From contig OY856188.1 of the NCBI GenBank assembly GCA_963693315.1, positions 187,702,930 through 187,766,929 of the forward strand: a stretch of DNA of 64,000 nt. The letters run 5' to 3'. Origin of the DNA: Diogma glabrata. Its lineage: Eukaryota; Arthropoda; Insecta; Diptera; Cylindrotomidae. Every line of letters begins with the position of its first letter. Position 1 is the stretch's first letter. Both the position numbers and the translations under genes were made by a program. Below the pieces are notes generated by a model. That model was given only the letters and a program-made list of their open reading frames with translations. It had not been told where the DNA came from and searched no databases. Positions 23,187 through 35,772 of the stretch are shown here, one piece after another.

Positions 23187-25160
23187 ATTCAATCTTTCAT
23201 CTTTCGTCGCATTGATCAACAACAATCAATAATGACTACTCTCGTGACTTAGGATGTTGACGAAATATTCTCTCATCCTATGAATTCATACATCGTAATT
23301 TTTTAGTAATTTAATACAAGAAATCCCAAAGAAATTTAAAAATAACGTTTTGTACTGTCGGTGTATACTTACACTTACGGAGTAAAAAGCATAATCAATG
23401 ATTTTGAAAAAAAAAATAACAAATAAAATTTTTTAAAAAACCTTGAAAAATGTGTAAAAAGATGAAATATTGACAATCAATATGTCAATATTGATTGTAT
23501 ATTTTTTATAATATTGATCTGATGCTTCAAATATTGAAAGTCAATATGAAATATTGACAGGTGGCAGCCCTAAATTACCAAAAAACAATGTCAAGTGCAC
23601 TTGAATAAAATTCGCTTGCTCTGCCAGACCACAGACACATAAACAATTAGTTTTACCTCGTAAATGTCAATAGCAATGTCAATTGAAAATTGATAGAAAT
23701 GATGCAAACATATTAAATCTAATCCATTGCTTCAGCTTATGGTAACTAAAGAAAGATTTTATCAATATCAGCTTGTAAATGGTTTAAATTCTGAAAATCA
23801 TTATCAATTTAAATGATAATTCAATAATAATTGACAATATTTCGAAAATTGCGCAGTGCAAAATTAGATGAAAATTGCCTTGTTACTAAAATTACTCATT
23901 GGATCAATCAGATTTTTTTCTCCCCTTTCCACCCCTCCTCCTCAAAACACAGAAGTATAATTATTTGACTTTTTGATATATTTTTCAAAAGGTAGAAAAT
24001 AAGGGTGACAGAAAGAGAAGGCGAACAGACTTAAAGCTGTACTTTTTAAAATAATAATTCAAAAACAGTGCAAAGCAAAAATGTAAATAAAATTGTAATG
24101 CTTTACCTAAATTAAGTGCTCTTTCAAATGAGGAGCCACTTGAATGGATTTTAAATAGTGGTTTATACCAGTGTTTCTCTACTGGATTCTATAGCGGGCC
24201 TTGCGAAATATTTCATCTTAGATGGGTGAAGGTGCAGGTTATATCATGCGCACATTTACACACATTATGTAATTAAAAACAACAGGAGTGCACGACATAA
24301 AGTTTAAAAAACAAAAGAACGAATGTAGATGTGTAACAAACAGAGTTTAAACGCTTCTTATATCACTAATTTACCCCTTTCTTCGAAAGCAAATAAGATA
24401 AAGAAATACAACATTCCAAACTACAGAAGTAAAAATAAAAAACTATCGTTCATACTCCTAAGACCAAACTCGAATTAATAATAATTTATTGTGCAAGTGT
24501 TAAATGCCATATTTTATTTTTTGCGTAAAAGTTTACAATGCGAGCGAGGTACGAGTGAGCAATGTATGCATCCGAAAGAGTAACGTATCTGCTAATTTAA
24601 ATTAAATTATTTTAAAACTCATTGATAACACAAGTAAAAGGAATAAAAAACAACTAATAAAACAAGCGCATCTATCGCACAATAGAATAAAATTAACAGC
24701 TGTTTATTTTATTCTATTAAGACTAATAACGCATAAAATATATACTTATAAAAAACAAAAACAAACCAATGTTTGTAGTTGCCGAAAGTATAACTTTATT
24801 TTCTAATACTCACACATTTAATTTTTGCCTCAAATTTAATGCTTCCCTTTGTATCAAAAACAAAAAAATTACTTTTCTTAATGTGTAGTTTGTCTAATTA
24901 TGCAAATAGTGTTATAAATAAAAAAAGAAGCAATAAACAGTACTAATTTTCCTTTTCTGCATATGGAATGAAAGAATCTAATAAAATCGACTCCATTGGA
25001 GTGAAATTAAAAAAATAAAATTTTACTCTTTCGAGTTTGAACGATTTTAAAAATATATAGACATTTTGCTGTTTTTTGTGAGTGAAAATTTGTTCACGTA
25101 AACGGAAAACGTTTTTATCTGCATAGAAAATGCAATTTTTTCTACGATATTATATATATA
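23187..25160. other. AT-rich stretch, no gene; minor repeats
   Basis: Contains a perfect 11-bp hairpin at 23471-23496 (ACAATCAATAT/ATATTGATTGT). It also has a segment (about 23600-23830: AACAATTAGTTTTACCTC, AACTAAAGAAAGATTT) diverged from but similar to 39500-39680 in the right repeat arm. No coding signal. Confidence 0.45.
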
Positions 25161-25239
25161 AACTAGGTTTATTAGAAATTCCTAAGCAAGGTGGGGGGTA
25201 AGACGATTGAAATCACGAAAGAGTTAACCAATCGGATGG

Positions 25240-25402
25240 TTGTTACAACATAACGTCACGCCGCCATATTGGCCTGTACTCGGCGAAGTGCATTAACAAC
25301 AATTTCACGCGGTTTATTTTGTTTTTCTTAGAAAAACAGTTTAACAACATACCAGACAAGGTTTAAATTTATTCACATGTGACAATATCTTCAACTAACA
25401 GG
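25240..25402 (+). promoter_or_regulatory. Possible promoter and non-coding first exon
   Basis: A locally GC-richer patch has ACGTCACGCCGCCATATTGG (CRE-like ACGTCA and a YY1-like GCCGCCATATT) and, 140 bp on, a near-consensus splice donor CTAACAG/GTAAGA at ~25398-25406. No ORF of note and no partner acceptor. It could equally be part of a dead DNA transposon, since GGGGTAAGACG- and GACGGGGTA-type strings flank it (25193, 25480, 25510). Confidence 0.25.
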
Positions 25403-25569
25403 TAAGAACTTGTTTTTCTGTGTGTTTCTTAATGCTTTTATCCATTATTTATTTCAATTCATAATGACCTGTAAGGACATGACGGGGTACGATAGGTACT
25501 GGCAAGACGGGGTAGGTAGGAGAAAGTTTTCCATTTAGAATTTCATTTTATTGAATATTAAACATCTCA

Positions 25570-25745
25570 ATATACATCGTCTAATAGTATTTATCATCTT
25601 TTTTCGTCTAATGTTATTATAGTCTATCTATACGTCGTTTAATATACTATACATCGTCTACACATCTTGCATTTATCGTTTGTGCATCGTCTATGTACAT
25701 CGTCTAATATTATTATCATCTATCGAATATTTATCGTTTCAATAT
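25570..25745. repeat. Degenerate ATCGTCT/ATCGTTT repeat cluster
   Basis: About ten irregularly spaced copies of ATCGTCTA or ATCGTTTA variants in 175 bp, a decayed short tandem array. Confidence 0.6.
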
Positions 25746-26059
25746 ACAATCTCAAAAAATAGTTGAGTTAGCTGTATCCTTAAATAGATGCCCCATCTCA
25801 CTCCAAAGGTGGGGCAAAATTGGGAGAAATTTTTAATTCTTCTAAATTTTAATATGTTGATAGCAGGGCTGCTAAATTTTAATAGCAGGTCTGCTTGATC
25901 CGGTTTGTATAGTTTGAGGCGTTACATTACTGATCAGCTCCTGTTCTGAGTGCTTGATCCGGTCCCTATCAGGCTTACATAATGCTAGTCGGGCAACTCT
26001 GTGTCTACTAAGATAAAATGCATAAAATTGATCGCATTTAAAAAAAATAATACGGTACC

Positions 26060-26220
26060 GGGTTTTCGGTGGCTCGAAAAATCTAAATTTTTTTTAACTC
26101 AAATTAGTGGGGTCTCATTCGATAGAGGACCTGATTTAAGAAACATTACAATTTCTTTTAGTATTTCTCGGTACACAGTTTTTAAATTATTTTGAAAAAA
26201 GTTCTATTTTCAGTATGTAT
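26060..26220 (+). repeat. Diverged single copy of the ~285-bp array unit
   Basis: Reads AACTCAAATTAGTGGGGTCT, CATTCGATAGAG, AACATTACAATTTCTTTTAG and GGTACACAGTTTTTAAATTA, in the order of the unit at 33721-34004 (GACCCAAGCGAGTGGGGTGT, CATTTGAAAG, ACATTGCAATTTTTTTTAGA, ACACAGTTTTT). Confidence 0.65.
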
Positions 26221-26363
26221 CACCTTCCACCACATTATAAAATTAGAAATCGACAACCTACATATGACATTTAAAATGCATATTCTTTTTTTTTCATGGT
26301 GGCAAAATAGACTTTACTGCTGCTATCATAGAAAAAAAATCTTTCTCCAAATTTTTTTTTTTT

Positions 26364-26530
26364 GTTTTGTTTTAGACCATCCTCTATCCAAAAGGCCAAA
26401 AGGGTCAAATACTGGTTTGGTTGACAAAAACCAATGGTCTTGATGAAAGTTTGGAGTATGATGCAGGGTCATTTGAAAATGGAAGATCTGGAGTAATTTC
26501 AAAATTGGACAAATTGACGAGGGAACTCCC
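26364..26530 (+). repeat. Dispersed repeat, copy 2 (pair at 19936-20095)
   Basis: GACCATCCTCTATCCAAAAGG, TCTTGATGAAAGTTTGG, GAAAATGGAAGATCTGGA. See copy 1. It directly follows the diverged array-unit copy. Confidence 0.65.
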
Positions 26531-26999
26531 GATCAACTGTAAGTTTGAGTCTTTGATAACAATTCTAATCCGGGATTTTAATCGTATAGAACGTGGTTTA
26601 TAAGGTTTTGGGACTGTTTCCAATATTTCTGCATATAATCTTCCGGTTTGTCACTTCCGGTTAAAAAGTTGTTTATGCGGTGTAAATCGCTACTATATAG
26701 TCTACTAAAGTTAAAAATCGATTTCCATTAAACGGTTAAATGTTTCAATCGATATACGAGAAAGATTTCATTAGCTTTTGGGGTACGTTGGATAAAGGGG
26801 TGTGGGGTCCTCCAAACAAAAGGTGATTTGCTCACTATTTTTTTCTTGTTTGTTGGGAGAATACAACATTCGTTCTCGAATGAATTTTGAAGGCACTTTG
26901 GAAAAAGATTTAAATATGTATGGCAAAGAGGTGATTAGTTTTTAAGTAATATTGAAGACAGTACGAGCACTTTTTTTTAAAAGCTCAATAATAACCTGT

Positions 27000-27865
27000 T
27001 AGGACCTCTTGACTAGCTTGGTAGCTTATTGTAAAAACTTTACTTCATTCAATTTTTTTTTGTTTGTCAAAAAAATAATGTCAAGTGTGTCAAAAATGAT
27101 TTCATTTATTTTTTTAAGCCAATTTTTTGGAAAAATAAATTTAGCAGTTTTTATGACGTAAATGTAATTGAACATGAAATTGGACATGGAAATTTTTGAA
27201 TTTGTTATAGTTTTTGAAATATTTTTGGAATTTTGAAAAAAGTTTGTATTTTTGATTTTGTAATAATTTTTGCAATATTTTTAGAATTATGGAAAAAGTT
27301 TGAATTTTTGGAATATTATTGGGATTTAGAAAAAGTTGAAATATTTGATTTTATTCTAATTTTTGGAATATTTTTGGAATTTTGAAAAAAGTTTAAATTT
27401 TTGATTTTGTTATAATTTTGGCAATAGTTTTAGAATTTTTGAAAAAAGTTTTAATCTTTGATTTTGTAATCATTTTTGGAATATTTTTAGAATTTTGAAA
27501 AAGTTTGATTTTATTTAATTTTTAAAATATTTTTGGAATTTTGAAAGATATATGAATATGTGATTTTGTAATATTTTCTCGAAACGCTAAATGGAGAGGT
27601 TTTTGAGTAGTTTGCTGATTGTATCTTTTTTTTCACTACATTATGTTAATTTATGATCTGCTATAATTTTCCGACAACGTATTGATGCTTCGTGTTAGTT
27701 TAGTGATAAAAAATACATGTACTTCAACAAAGAGTTTTATGTTTTATCTCGCTGGCCAAAACTAAAAACAATGTCCTCATAAAAGTGTTTTGCCCAAAAC
27801 TATATCAAAATCCAGACCGAAGTCTTGATATCTCAGAGCTGTGAGATTTCAGCCCCTCCATATTT
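27000..27865 (+). repeat. Dispersed AT-rich repeat family, copy A (5'-truncated)
   Basis: Matches the second half of 47514-49400: GACGTAAATGTAATTGAACA, GAAATTGGACATGGA, then a decayed tandem array of a ~55-60 bp unit (TTTTTGGAATATTTTTGGAA, GATTTTGTAATAATTTTT), ending AAGTCTTGATATCTCAG and AGCCCCTCCATATTT. Non-coding. Confidence 0.8.
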
Positions 27866-27927
27866 ATTTAATTTATTTACCAATCGTTTTTAAACGACTT
27901 TGTTTTTATTTATTTTTTTCATAATAA

Positions 27928-28594
27928 CTCTGGAACGATCATGTAATGGCGATGGCAAAAAGCGCGTCTAAAAAACTCGGCCTCCTAAATAGATGCAAAA
28001 AATTTTTCACTCCATACCCATTGCTCCATGTTTATAAGTCCTATATTCGTCCCTGTATGGAGTACTGCTGTCAAGTTTGGGGTGCTGCCTCTGTTTCCAT
28101 CTTGGCCCTCTTGGACTCTGTTCAAAAGCGAGCTATACGAATTGTAGGTGATCGAACTTTGACATCAAAACTTGATTCCCTACAACATCGTCGCACTGTT
28201 GCTGACCTCGTTGTTTTTTACAAATATCGTCATCAGCAGTGCTCAGATGAAATCAGCGGCATCATGCCTCAAACTTATTTTTACCCCCGTTCCACTCGGC
28301 AATCGGCTGCCGCAACCAGTGAAACGGTAAAGATCCCGCGCTGTCATACTGGCAGATCGCAGAGAGACTTCTTTGTCCGAACTGCGTACAAATGGAATAG
28401 TTTGCCGGAACACTTAGTCTCAGGTGGCTTCAACCCACAGATGTTTAAAAAAAGCGTTAATCTACACCTTAGAACGCCAGTTGTTGTGGGACCCAGGTCT
28501 AGACCTAGGTCTTAAAAGGTATTTATGTGTTGTTGTGACACATATTCTAAACCCTATTACACAACACATTTTATTAAAAAAAAAAAAAAAAAAA
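27928..28594 (+). pseudogene. 5'-truncated LINE, RT C-terminal domain plus 3' UTR and poly(A)
   Basis: Open from 27928 (WNDHVMAMAKSASKKLG) to the TAA after 28512; the protein is the C-terminal third of an L2/CR1-type LINE RT: LGLLNRCKKFF, IRPCMEYCCQVWGAA, LDSVQKRAIRIVGD, SLQHRRTVADL, RTAYKWNSLPEHL. The catalytic palm is missing, so it has no enzymatic role. The 3' UTR (GTGTTGTTGTGACACATATT) leads to 19 A (28576-28594). The truncation point near 27925 has no certain target duplication. Two shorter relatives lie at 18570-18733 and 62757-62842. Confidence 0.88.
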
Positions 28595-29349
28595 TAATGT
28601 TAGCTTTGTTTTTCATATTGTTTTATTGAAAATTGTTTATTCCTTTTTAAAGTCGAGATTCCTGATGATCGGTTGCATATAACCCGAAATGTATTCAATT
28701 TTACTAATATAAAAAATATTATTAGAATAAATAATAAAGAAATTTTATTTTTTATTTATAAATGGGCTAAATAAGGTGATATAAAATATAAAACTTAAGA
28801 AGTTCCACGGTTCGAGATTTATCTATAAATTATAAAGAAAATAATTTATAAATTATAAATTTAACTAAATTGCATAATATTATTAATAATTTTTTAAATG
28901 ATAATCATATAATATTTTTCAATAATGCAAGTGCTCTTCATAATTTTTATTCTGAACAGCTTGTTCGTAGATAGGTAATTGCTCATTAATTCAATAATAT
29001 TACTGCAAACTAATAACATATGCAATTGCTGATTGATAATTAAGTACATAATAGTTTATTATTAAGAAAAACTCGTAACACGTAGATGTCAATCGTTAAT
29101 CAATGGTATTTTTTATTTAAGGATTATAAATGCCTATATTACCGAACATATTTAAAAATAAATGCCATATTGAAAAATAAAAAAAATGCAGCTTAGATTT
29201 TTACTCCTCACAAGTAACGCTGCGTTACAGCATTTAAAAAAAGTGTATTTACAAGTGGGTGGGCGAAAAACTACCACCACGAATAAGAATGAGGATGGTA
29301 TGAATGGATGAAAAAACACATTTTCTAAACTTTGCAAATGACCAAGCCC
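28595..29349. other. AT-rich stretch, no gene seen
   Basis: Near 28655-28700 CCTGATGATCGG then AACCCGAAATGT and TATAAAAA resembles Penelope-like 3' ends, weakly. The rest is unremarkable. Confidence 0.45.
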
Positions 29350-29476
29350 CCAACTCCTAGGGATGGCAAAACCGGTTTCGTAACACAAGAAAACCGGTTT
29401 CGTAACACAAGGAAACCGGTTTCTAAACCGGTTTTCTTATGTTATTGAAACCGGTTTTGCCATCCCTACCAACTCC
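29350..29476. mobile_element. hAT-type MITE, 111 bp, with perfect 8-bp target duplication
   Basis: Element 29358-29468 starts TAGGGATGGCAAAACCGGTT and ends with the inverted AACCGGTTTTGCCATCCCTA. It is flanked by CCAACTCC at 29350-29357 and 29469-29476. Eight-base duplications are the hallmark of hAT transposition. Inside are three AAACCGGTTT palindromes and a GTAACACAAG direct repeat. No coding capacity, so it must depend on a transposase elsewhere. Confidence 0.92.
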
Positions 29477-29501
29477 ATCAAAATTGTTGCAAAAATTATT
29501 T

Positions 29502-29687
29502 TTCAGTACCAATAACGGTTGTGGCAACAATTGTGGATGCAGAAAGACTGGCTCATATTGCAGTACAACATGTATAAATTGCAGCAGAGTTGATTGTTTA
29601 AATAGAAGATCCCGGGTAGGAGCTGTCAATGTTAAACAACGGACCAATCTCGGGCCAGTATTGGCGAGCCAAGCCTTTGCTAGTTAG
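29502..29687 (+). pseudogene. Cys-rich (CXC-like) coding fragment
   Basis: In-frame peptide GCGNNCGCRKTGSYCSTTC followed by INCSRVDC (29517-29597), with nine cysteines in about 30 residues. The CxCRKxGxxC...CxxC spacing recalls tesmin/MSL2-type CXC motifs that also occur at the C ends of some transposon-encoded proteins. The sequence just upstream, ATTATTTTTCAG at 29495-29506, looks like a splice acceptor. The frame stays open to TAG at 29685 but loses character after 29612. It may be an orphan exon or a transposon relic; I do not assign a function. Confidence 0.5.
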
Positions 29688-29689
29688 AT

Positions 29690-32351
29690 TTGGGCCAGGT
29701 CTGGAACTGTTGTAAATGCTTAGATTGAACCAACAATATTACGCGTTATTCACCAGTCTAATGCATTCTAAACATGTGCAGGCCATATTATGTTATGTAA
29801 ATTACAAATAAAGTGAAAAATATTATCATCTCAACCATAATGTTTAAAAAAAAAGTAAGCTTATACCAGGAAAAAACACAAAATTAGCTTTTCTTAAGCT
29901 GTATCGCAACAAAATTAGTGTATTATCAAAGACTGTAGTGAACAATCAGGCATCAAAACAATGTGTAAGAACACTTTATTAAACACTACTACATTAAACT
30001 TACATTTTACCCTCTGCTGCAACGCACAGTTTTGTTGGAAGTATTGTTTAGACAAAAAAATAACGATGTGTGAAATAATAATAATCAAAAAGCAGAATTT
30101 TTTGTCTATTTGTGTTTAGTAGGTTTGTGATTACACATTCGTAGGAATGATAAGCATGTTGAAAATCTCGGCTCGGCTTTTCTGATTGGTTCCTTTTTTG
30201 CCACTCCTTCTCTATGAATCATTTTTGATCAGGTGAGTAACTAACTGTTTTTTAAACAATTTTCTTTTGTTAATAAACAGATGGATCGTTGCCCCTTGTT
30301 AAAGTACATAATTTTCGCAAGGATGAGTTTAGTATTTCTTCTTTAGGTTTTCATTACAGTCACGTTTTCATGCCGAAGGTAGAACAAATAAATAACAGTT
30401 AGATACTGTTTTGTGTATTATTTGAATTTTAGATATATTGTTTTCCGAAAGAAAATTAAAAAAGGAGAAAAGCAATTGGATCTAATTCTGGTTTTCGCAA
30501 TGATCGGCTTTTCTATTTTTCATTTTAATTGATTTTCATGTAATGCATTTACCAATATTTATTTGCCTGTGTTTGACATGAAAAAAATTAACGTACAAAA
30601 TATGGTAATTGAGGGTATGTATATATAAGACCGATTTTCCAGAATTTTCATTAATATTTAGATTTTTTGTTGAATCAATAAAAACGGCTTAAGGGTTTTT
30701 TGGACTTAAACAACTGTTGTGAGTGGTAACAAATTTTGATGGATAACACAAAAACAAAAATATGAAACAAAATAAATCGAACAACGGTTATAGGAAGGAC
30801 AATATATTTAGTGGATATTTTTGTGTTGTATTTGTGAAAATACAAAATTTCTCATTGCTGGTGTTTTGTCGACTTATAAGTATGATGCAGTGATTATATT
30901 TTTATTATTTTTTATTATTTTTTTTTTAGGTTATTTCTAACAGTCTCACATGTGTGTGTTAAGTTAATGAGTGTCAAAATTTGTTCAACGGTTTTTTATT
31001 GAGTGGTCTCGATAAAACTCAAAATCATCTTTTTCAAATATTATACTACCGAGGTCGTTGACCTATCATTTTATTTATATTAAGTCAACTATGCATAATA
31101 AATAATATTAGTTGAAATTTGTTTCTTATTTTTTGAGTTTTTTACGAGAATGTGAAACAAATAAGTTTAGTTTTGTAAGGGCATGGGGCCGGGGTTGTGA
31201 TGAAATGTTGGTATGTATATGATTCAAGTTCACATCAATATTGAAAATTCCGAATCCTTTTTAAAAAATTTCAAAGAGTAGCATGGGGAGTTTTCATTTA
31301 TTTAGAGCTACTAATGGTGGATTCGGCGTACGGGTCCAACGTTGACAATACTTGTTTGTTTATTTTACATAACTTTTGAGTTATTATGCTTTTTTTCTGG
31401 GTATGATTATTTTGTTTAAAAAATATCCTTTGTCGGAAATATCAAAAATGTTCGTACCACGTTTAAACCATTAACGGTACTAATATTATTTAGGGATTTC
31501 AGATATATTTAAGTTTAAAAAATGGATGTTTTATGTTTTTAAGCATGCATATATTTTTGCTCTTTAACTTGACAGGAAGCGCTTTGCGTGATGCCGTAAG
31601 GTAGCACCTCCACCCTCTCTTACTTATTACATCAACAACATTTAATTTTTCTTCGGAAGCAACATATATCCTTTTAAACAATCTTACAGTTATAATATAA
31701 CAAACAAAGCTTTTTAATAATCAAAAGAAAACGAAAAGTTTATGTTTGTTTGTTTGCAAAAAATAAAATTAATAATAATGACGAAAACAAAAGAAAAAAT
31801 GAAGACGTAGCTTTGGAGATATACTTCTAACTATGTATGTACACAGGTATTTAAAGTATTTTCTATCTTTCATTAAAAGAAAGAACAAAGTAAAATTGCG
31901 CATTATATGGCAAACGATTGTTTATTTTTTACTTTCTTTTATTTGTCGAGACACATTAATTGCCATTTTCCACGAAATTGATAGAAATAAATAGTATCCT
32001 CCTATTTCTGTCTTTCAAGAAAAGAAAAACTCATTGTTTTCTTAAGAGAGGCAATTTTATGTCTAAACTTTTTCATTGTTAATTTTCGTGTTATAATTAT
32101 AAATAGAAAGATGATGGGTAATTGAAAATGATTTGGGTTCAGTCCCTTTTAAATATAAAATGAAAGGCGTCTTTACAATAGGTTTTCATGTCTTTTATCA
32201 CTTTTTGTGTGCGTCATTGTAGTGGTAGGTATAGTTATATTTTTATGGGTTTTAATTACTGTGAATAAAGCATCTTCGCAGACCATTAAAAGGTTTGGTT
32301 TAAATAAGTGTCGAGAAATTTTGATAAAATTATCATTTTATCAACATATTT
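29690..32351. other. AT-rich stretch, no gene seen; one strong donor-like site
   Basis: No ORF of interest. At ~30231-30242 GATCAG/GTGAGTAAC is a consensus 5' splice site, preceded by an inverted CCAAT box (GATTGGTT, ~30183). Without a matching acceptor or ORF this is only a candidate non-coding exon. Confidence 0.4.
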
Positions 32352-34290
32352 TTAAAGTTCCGTTTTTTATACGGAACACTATTGGTGAGAGTACAACGTG
32401 TTTTTCACATTTTTTCGATTATCTCGTGAACCATTAATCCGACGAACTTAAAATTTGAGGTGCTTATAAAACTAACCTATCCATACACAAGATGGCGGGT
32501 TAAAAAATAAATAAAGTTGTGTTCGTTTGTTTTAAAGAGGTACGATGTAAAGCCTTTGAGAACATACATTTTTTAATCGAGACGAGTAGGGTATCATATG
32601 AAAGGGCTTCATTTCAGCTTTATTTAAAAATGTATTTTGGAATTTCACACCTCACCATTTTTTGTATAATTTTGAAAAATGACGTTTTCTTCGTGTTTTC
32701 TTACCTCGATTAGCTCCGAACCTAACTGATCGAAAATCTTCAATATATTTGGAATGATAGAAAAATGAGTAGGTTTTTAATGCAAAATATAGAAAAGTGG
32801 CAGATACTCATAACTATATTTATTAAAGGGGTGGGAATGTTATGTGTAAAAACATCATTTAAAACCAGGTCATGTGGGGTGTCATTTGAAAGAGCACTTG
32901 ATTTTATAAATATTGCCATTTTTTTAGAATTTTGCAATGCATGGTTTTTGAATTATTATCAATAAAGTGACACAAAAAGTTGGTCCCCCCCTTGCATTTC
33001 GAGCCTAATTAACAGAAAAATTTGAAAAAATTCACAGAGACAGGATGTTTGATAAACTCTGAACAAAATTATAGCGAACTCTCAAATAATTATTTTTTTG
33101 TGCTTTTAAGGGATTGGGGTGGGGAAGGGTGAAAAAAACTTTTTTGACCCAAGCGAGTGGGGAGTCATTTGAAAGAAAGTCAAATTTCATAAACATTGCA
33201 ATTGTTTTTAGAATTTTGCGGTGCACAGTTTTTAAGTTATTCTAAAATATGTGCAAATTCCAAACCGTCCCTCTCCCCCCCTACTTTTGGACACTGATTG
33301 AACAAACAAAATTGAAAATATTCATAGAGACAGGAAGTTTGCTATATTTTGAACGAAAATTATAGCGAACTCTCAAATAATTATAATTCTGTGTGTTTAG
33401 GGGATGGGTGTAAGGAGGGTGAAAAAAAACTTTTTTTGACCCAAGCGAGTGGGGTATCATTTGAAAGAACACCGAATTCTCAAAACATCGCAATTTTTTT
33501 TAGAATTTTGCGGTACACAGTGATTCAGTTATTCTAAAAAATGCGCAAATTCCAACCCGTTCCCCCCCTACGTTTCGACACTGATTGACAGAAAAAATTG
33601 AAAAACTTCATAGAGACAGGAAGTTTGCTATATTTTGAACGAAAATTATAGCGAACTCTCAAATAATTATATTTGTGTGTTTAGGGGATGGGTGTAAGGG
33701 GGGCAAAAAAAACTTTTTTTGACCCAAGCGAGTGGGGTGTCATTTGAAAGAACACCAAATTTCATAAACATTGCAATTTTTTTTAGAATTTTGCGATACA
33801 CAGTTTTTTAATTATTCTAAAAAATGTGCAAATTCCAGACCGTTCCCCCCCTACGTTTCGACACTGATTGACAGAAAAAATTGAAAAAATTCGTAGAGAC
33901 AGGAAGTTTTCTTTGTTTTGAACGAAAATTATAGCGAACTCTCAAATAACTATATTTCTGTGTGTTTAGGGGATGGGTGTAAGGAGGGTAAAAAAACATT
34001 TTTTGACCCAAGCGAGTGGGGTGTCATTTGAAAGAGCACCAAATTTCATAAACATTGCAACTTAGTTTTAGAGTTTTGGGGTACACAGTTTTTGAGTTAT
34101 TGTCAAAAAAGTAAAACTTTCAAACCGTGCTCCCCCTACGTTTCGACACTGATTGACAGACAAATTTGGAAAAATGCATATGGACAGGAAGTTTGGTAAA
34201 CTTTAAACGACAATTACAGCGAGGTCTCAAATAATTATATTTCTGTGTGTTTAGGGGATGGGTGTGAGGAGGATAAAAAAAAATTTACAA
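32352..34290 (-). repeat. Left repeat arm: about six ~285-bp tandem units (inverted copy of 39386-41205)
   Basis: Left end carries the hairpin GTTCCGTTTTTTATACGGAAC (32357-32377), then unit landmarks (GAGTGGGGTGTCATTTGAAAG or variants) at ~32580, 32868, 33146, 33438, 33721 and 34005, so the period is 276-292 bp. The inner units are most alike. The right end breaks near 34280 into sequence also found in the foldback at 22622-23186. Oriented as minus because the better-preserved copy reads plus. Non-coding; short ORFs recur because the unit recurs. Confidence 0.88.
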
Positions 34291-35607
34291 GATCCCGGCA
34301 ATCGGCATTTTTCGGAGCTTACCGAACGCAAAAGTGGCCGGTTTGAAAAAATCGGCTCCGGCCCTGCGACTATATGTTTATTTGTAAAAATAAATTACAA
34401 ATTTATAGTATTTATGCGCCTACTAAGATGAAATTATATTTCATTTTGTTAGAAGAAAAAATGACAACAAAGAATTATCATAACGACAAAGCAAAATTAT
34501 CGACGACAGGAAGAATTACCGACAGTTAAAACAAAGCCTACTGTGATAGTACAAACTATATTTTATCAATAAAAAATAAAATGTCTGACAGTAAATTGAA
34601 ATTAAATCTCTAAAAATTTAACTGACAGTAAATTGAAATTAAATCTCTAAAATTTTAATTAATTGTTTTTTAAATTTAATTTGTAATTTGTTTTTGTAAT
34701 AATTATGTTTTATTATGTTAGCCGTCATGATAAAAACCCTTTTAATAATACGTTTAATATTGTAAAATCCACAACGATATCCTTCAATCTCACGGATGTT
34801 AATAAATAAATAAATAAAAATAAAAATAAAAAAAATTATCAGTTGTAATTTCCCAAGGGCAGTGATAATTCGAAATAATTTTTTGACAAAAATTTCGAAA
34901 GCAAGTATATTGATAAAAGCACGAGGCCGAGGCTTTTATTAATACCATTTGCCTGAGGAACTTTTCAAAAAATTGTGAGAATTTATCAACGAACGAGGGG
35001 AATCTGTTTAGAAATTTTTTTGCCATTTTTCATTTATTTATATATTTTTTATGAATTATACGTTGGCCTACTTTGATATCAGTTAATTATTTCAATTCAA
35101 CTCACTAAATAAAGTTTCGATAAGGTCCAATAAAAACGCTTCATTTACTATTTTTAACAAATCAAAATGAGTTATGTCGATCATTTTTCTCTGGTGGGAA
35201 GGAACATCGAATTATAGCGACAATTTTCGGCCTACTTAATATATTAATTTAAAACAAGAGATAATAAGATATGTAATTTTTTTTTTCTTAATGAGATAAT
35301 TTTTTTTTAATAATTTTGTTTAAAAGATAATTATTAGTTTCTAAATAAAATTTTTTCTACAAATTATTCAATAATACAAAATTATGAAAAAATAATAAAT
35401 TTGCAAATAATAAAATGTCCATTTTCATTCATAAATGATTTCATGTTTATGTTTATTTGTCAAAAATAAATTACAAATTTATAACATTTATGCGTCTACT
35501 AAAATGAAATAATATTTAATTTTGTTAGAAGAAATAATGACAACAAAGGATTATGTTGTATGAAATAATGTTACTATTTCTGTTCGTTAAATTGTCTGCT
35601 AAATACA

Positions 35608-35772
35608 ACTCGTCGCCAAATTATTAGTCGATTATTTTTCAACATTATTTTTCAACGACTCATGCCATTTGAGGTTAAAAATTTCCCCCGAGCGCTGTGC
35701 ACACTCGGGACCTCAAATGACATTCGTAATAATGATTATGAAAAATAATCGACTATTATTTGACGACTCGTG
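35608..35772. repeat. Hairpin element, ~165 bp
   Basis: TTAGTCGATTATTTTTCA pairs with TGAAAAATAATCGACTA, and CCATTTGAGGT with ACCTCAAATG. The small loop holds CCCGAG...CTCGGG. Together they make arms of ~65 bp. Its position inside the interruption of the direct-repeat copy suggests a late insertion. Confidence 0.8.

Noticed and set aside
22654..23225. 91- and 83-codon ORFs
   Set aside because: They lie in the arms of a palindrome and mirror each other; no family features.
24172..24250. hAT-like left end (CAGTGTTTCTCTACTGG)
   Set aside because: No matching inverted end or 8-bp duplication found to the right.
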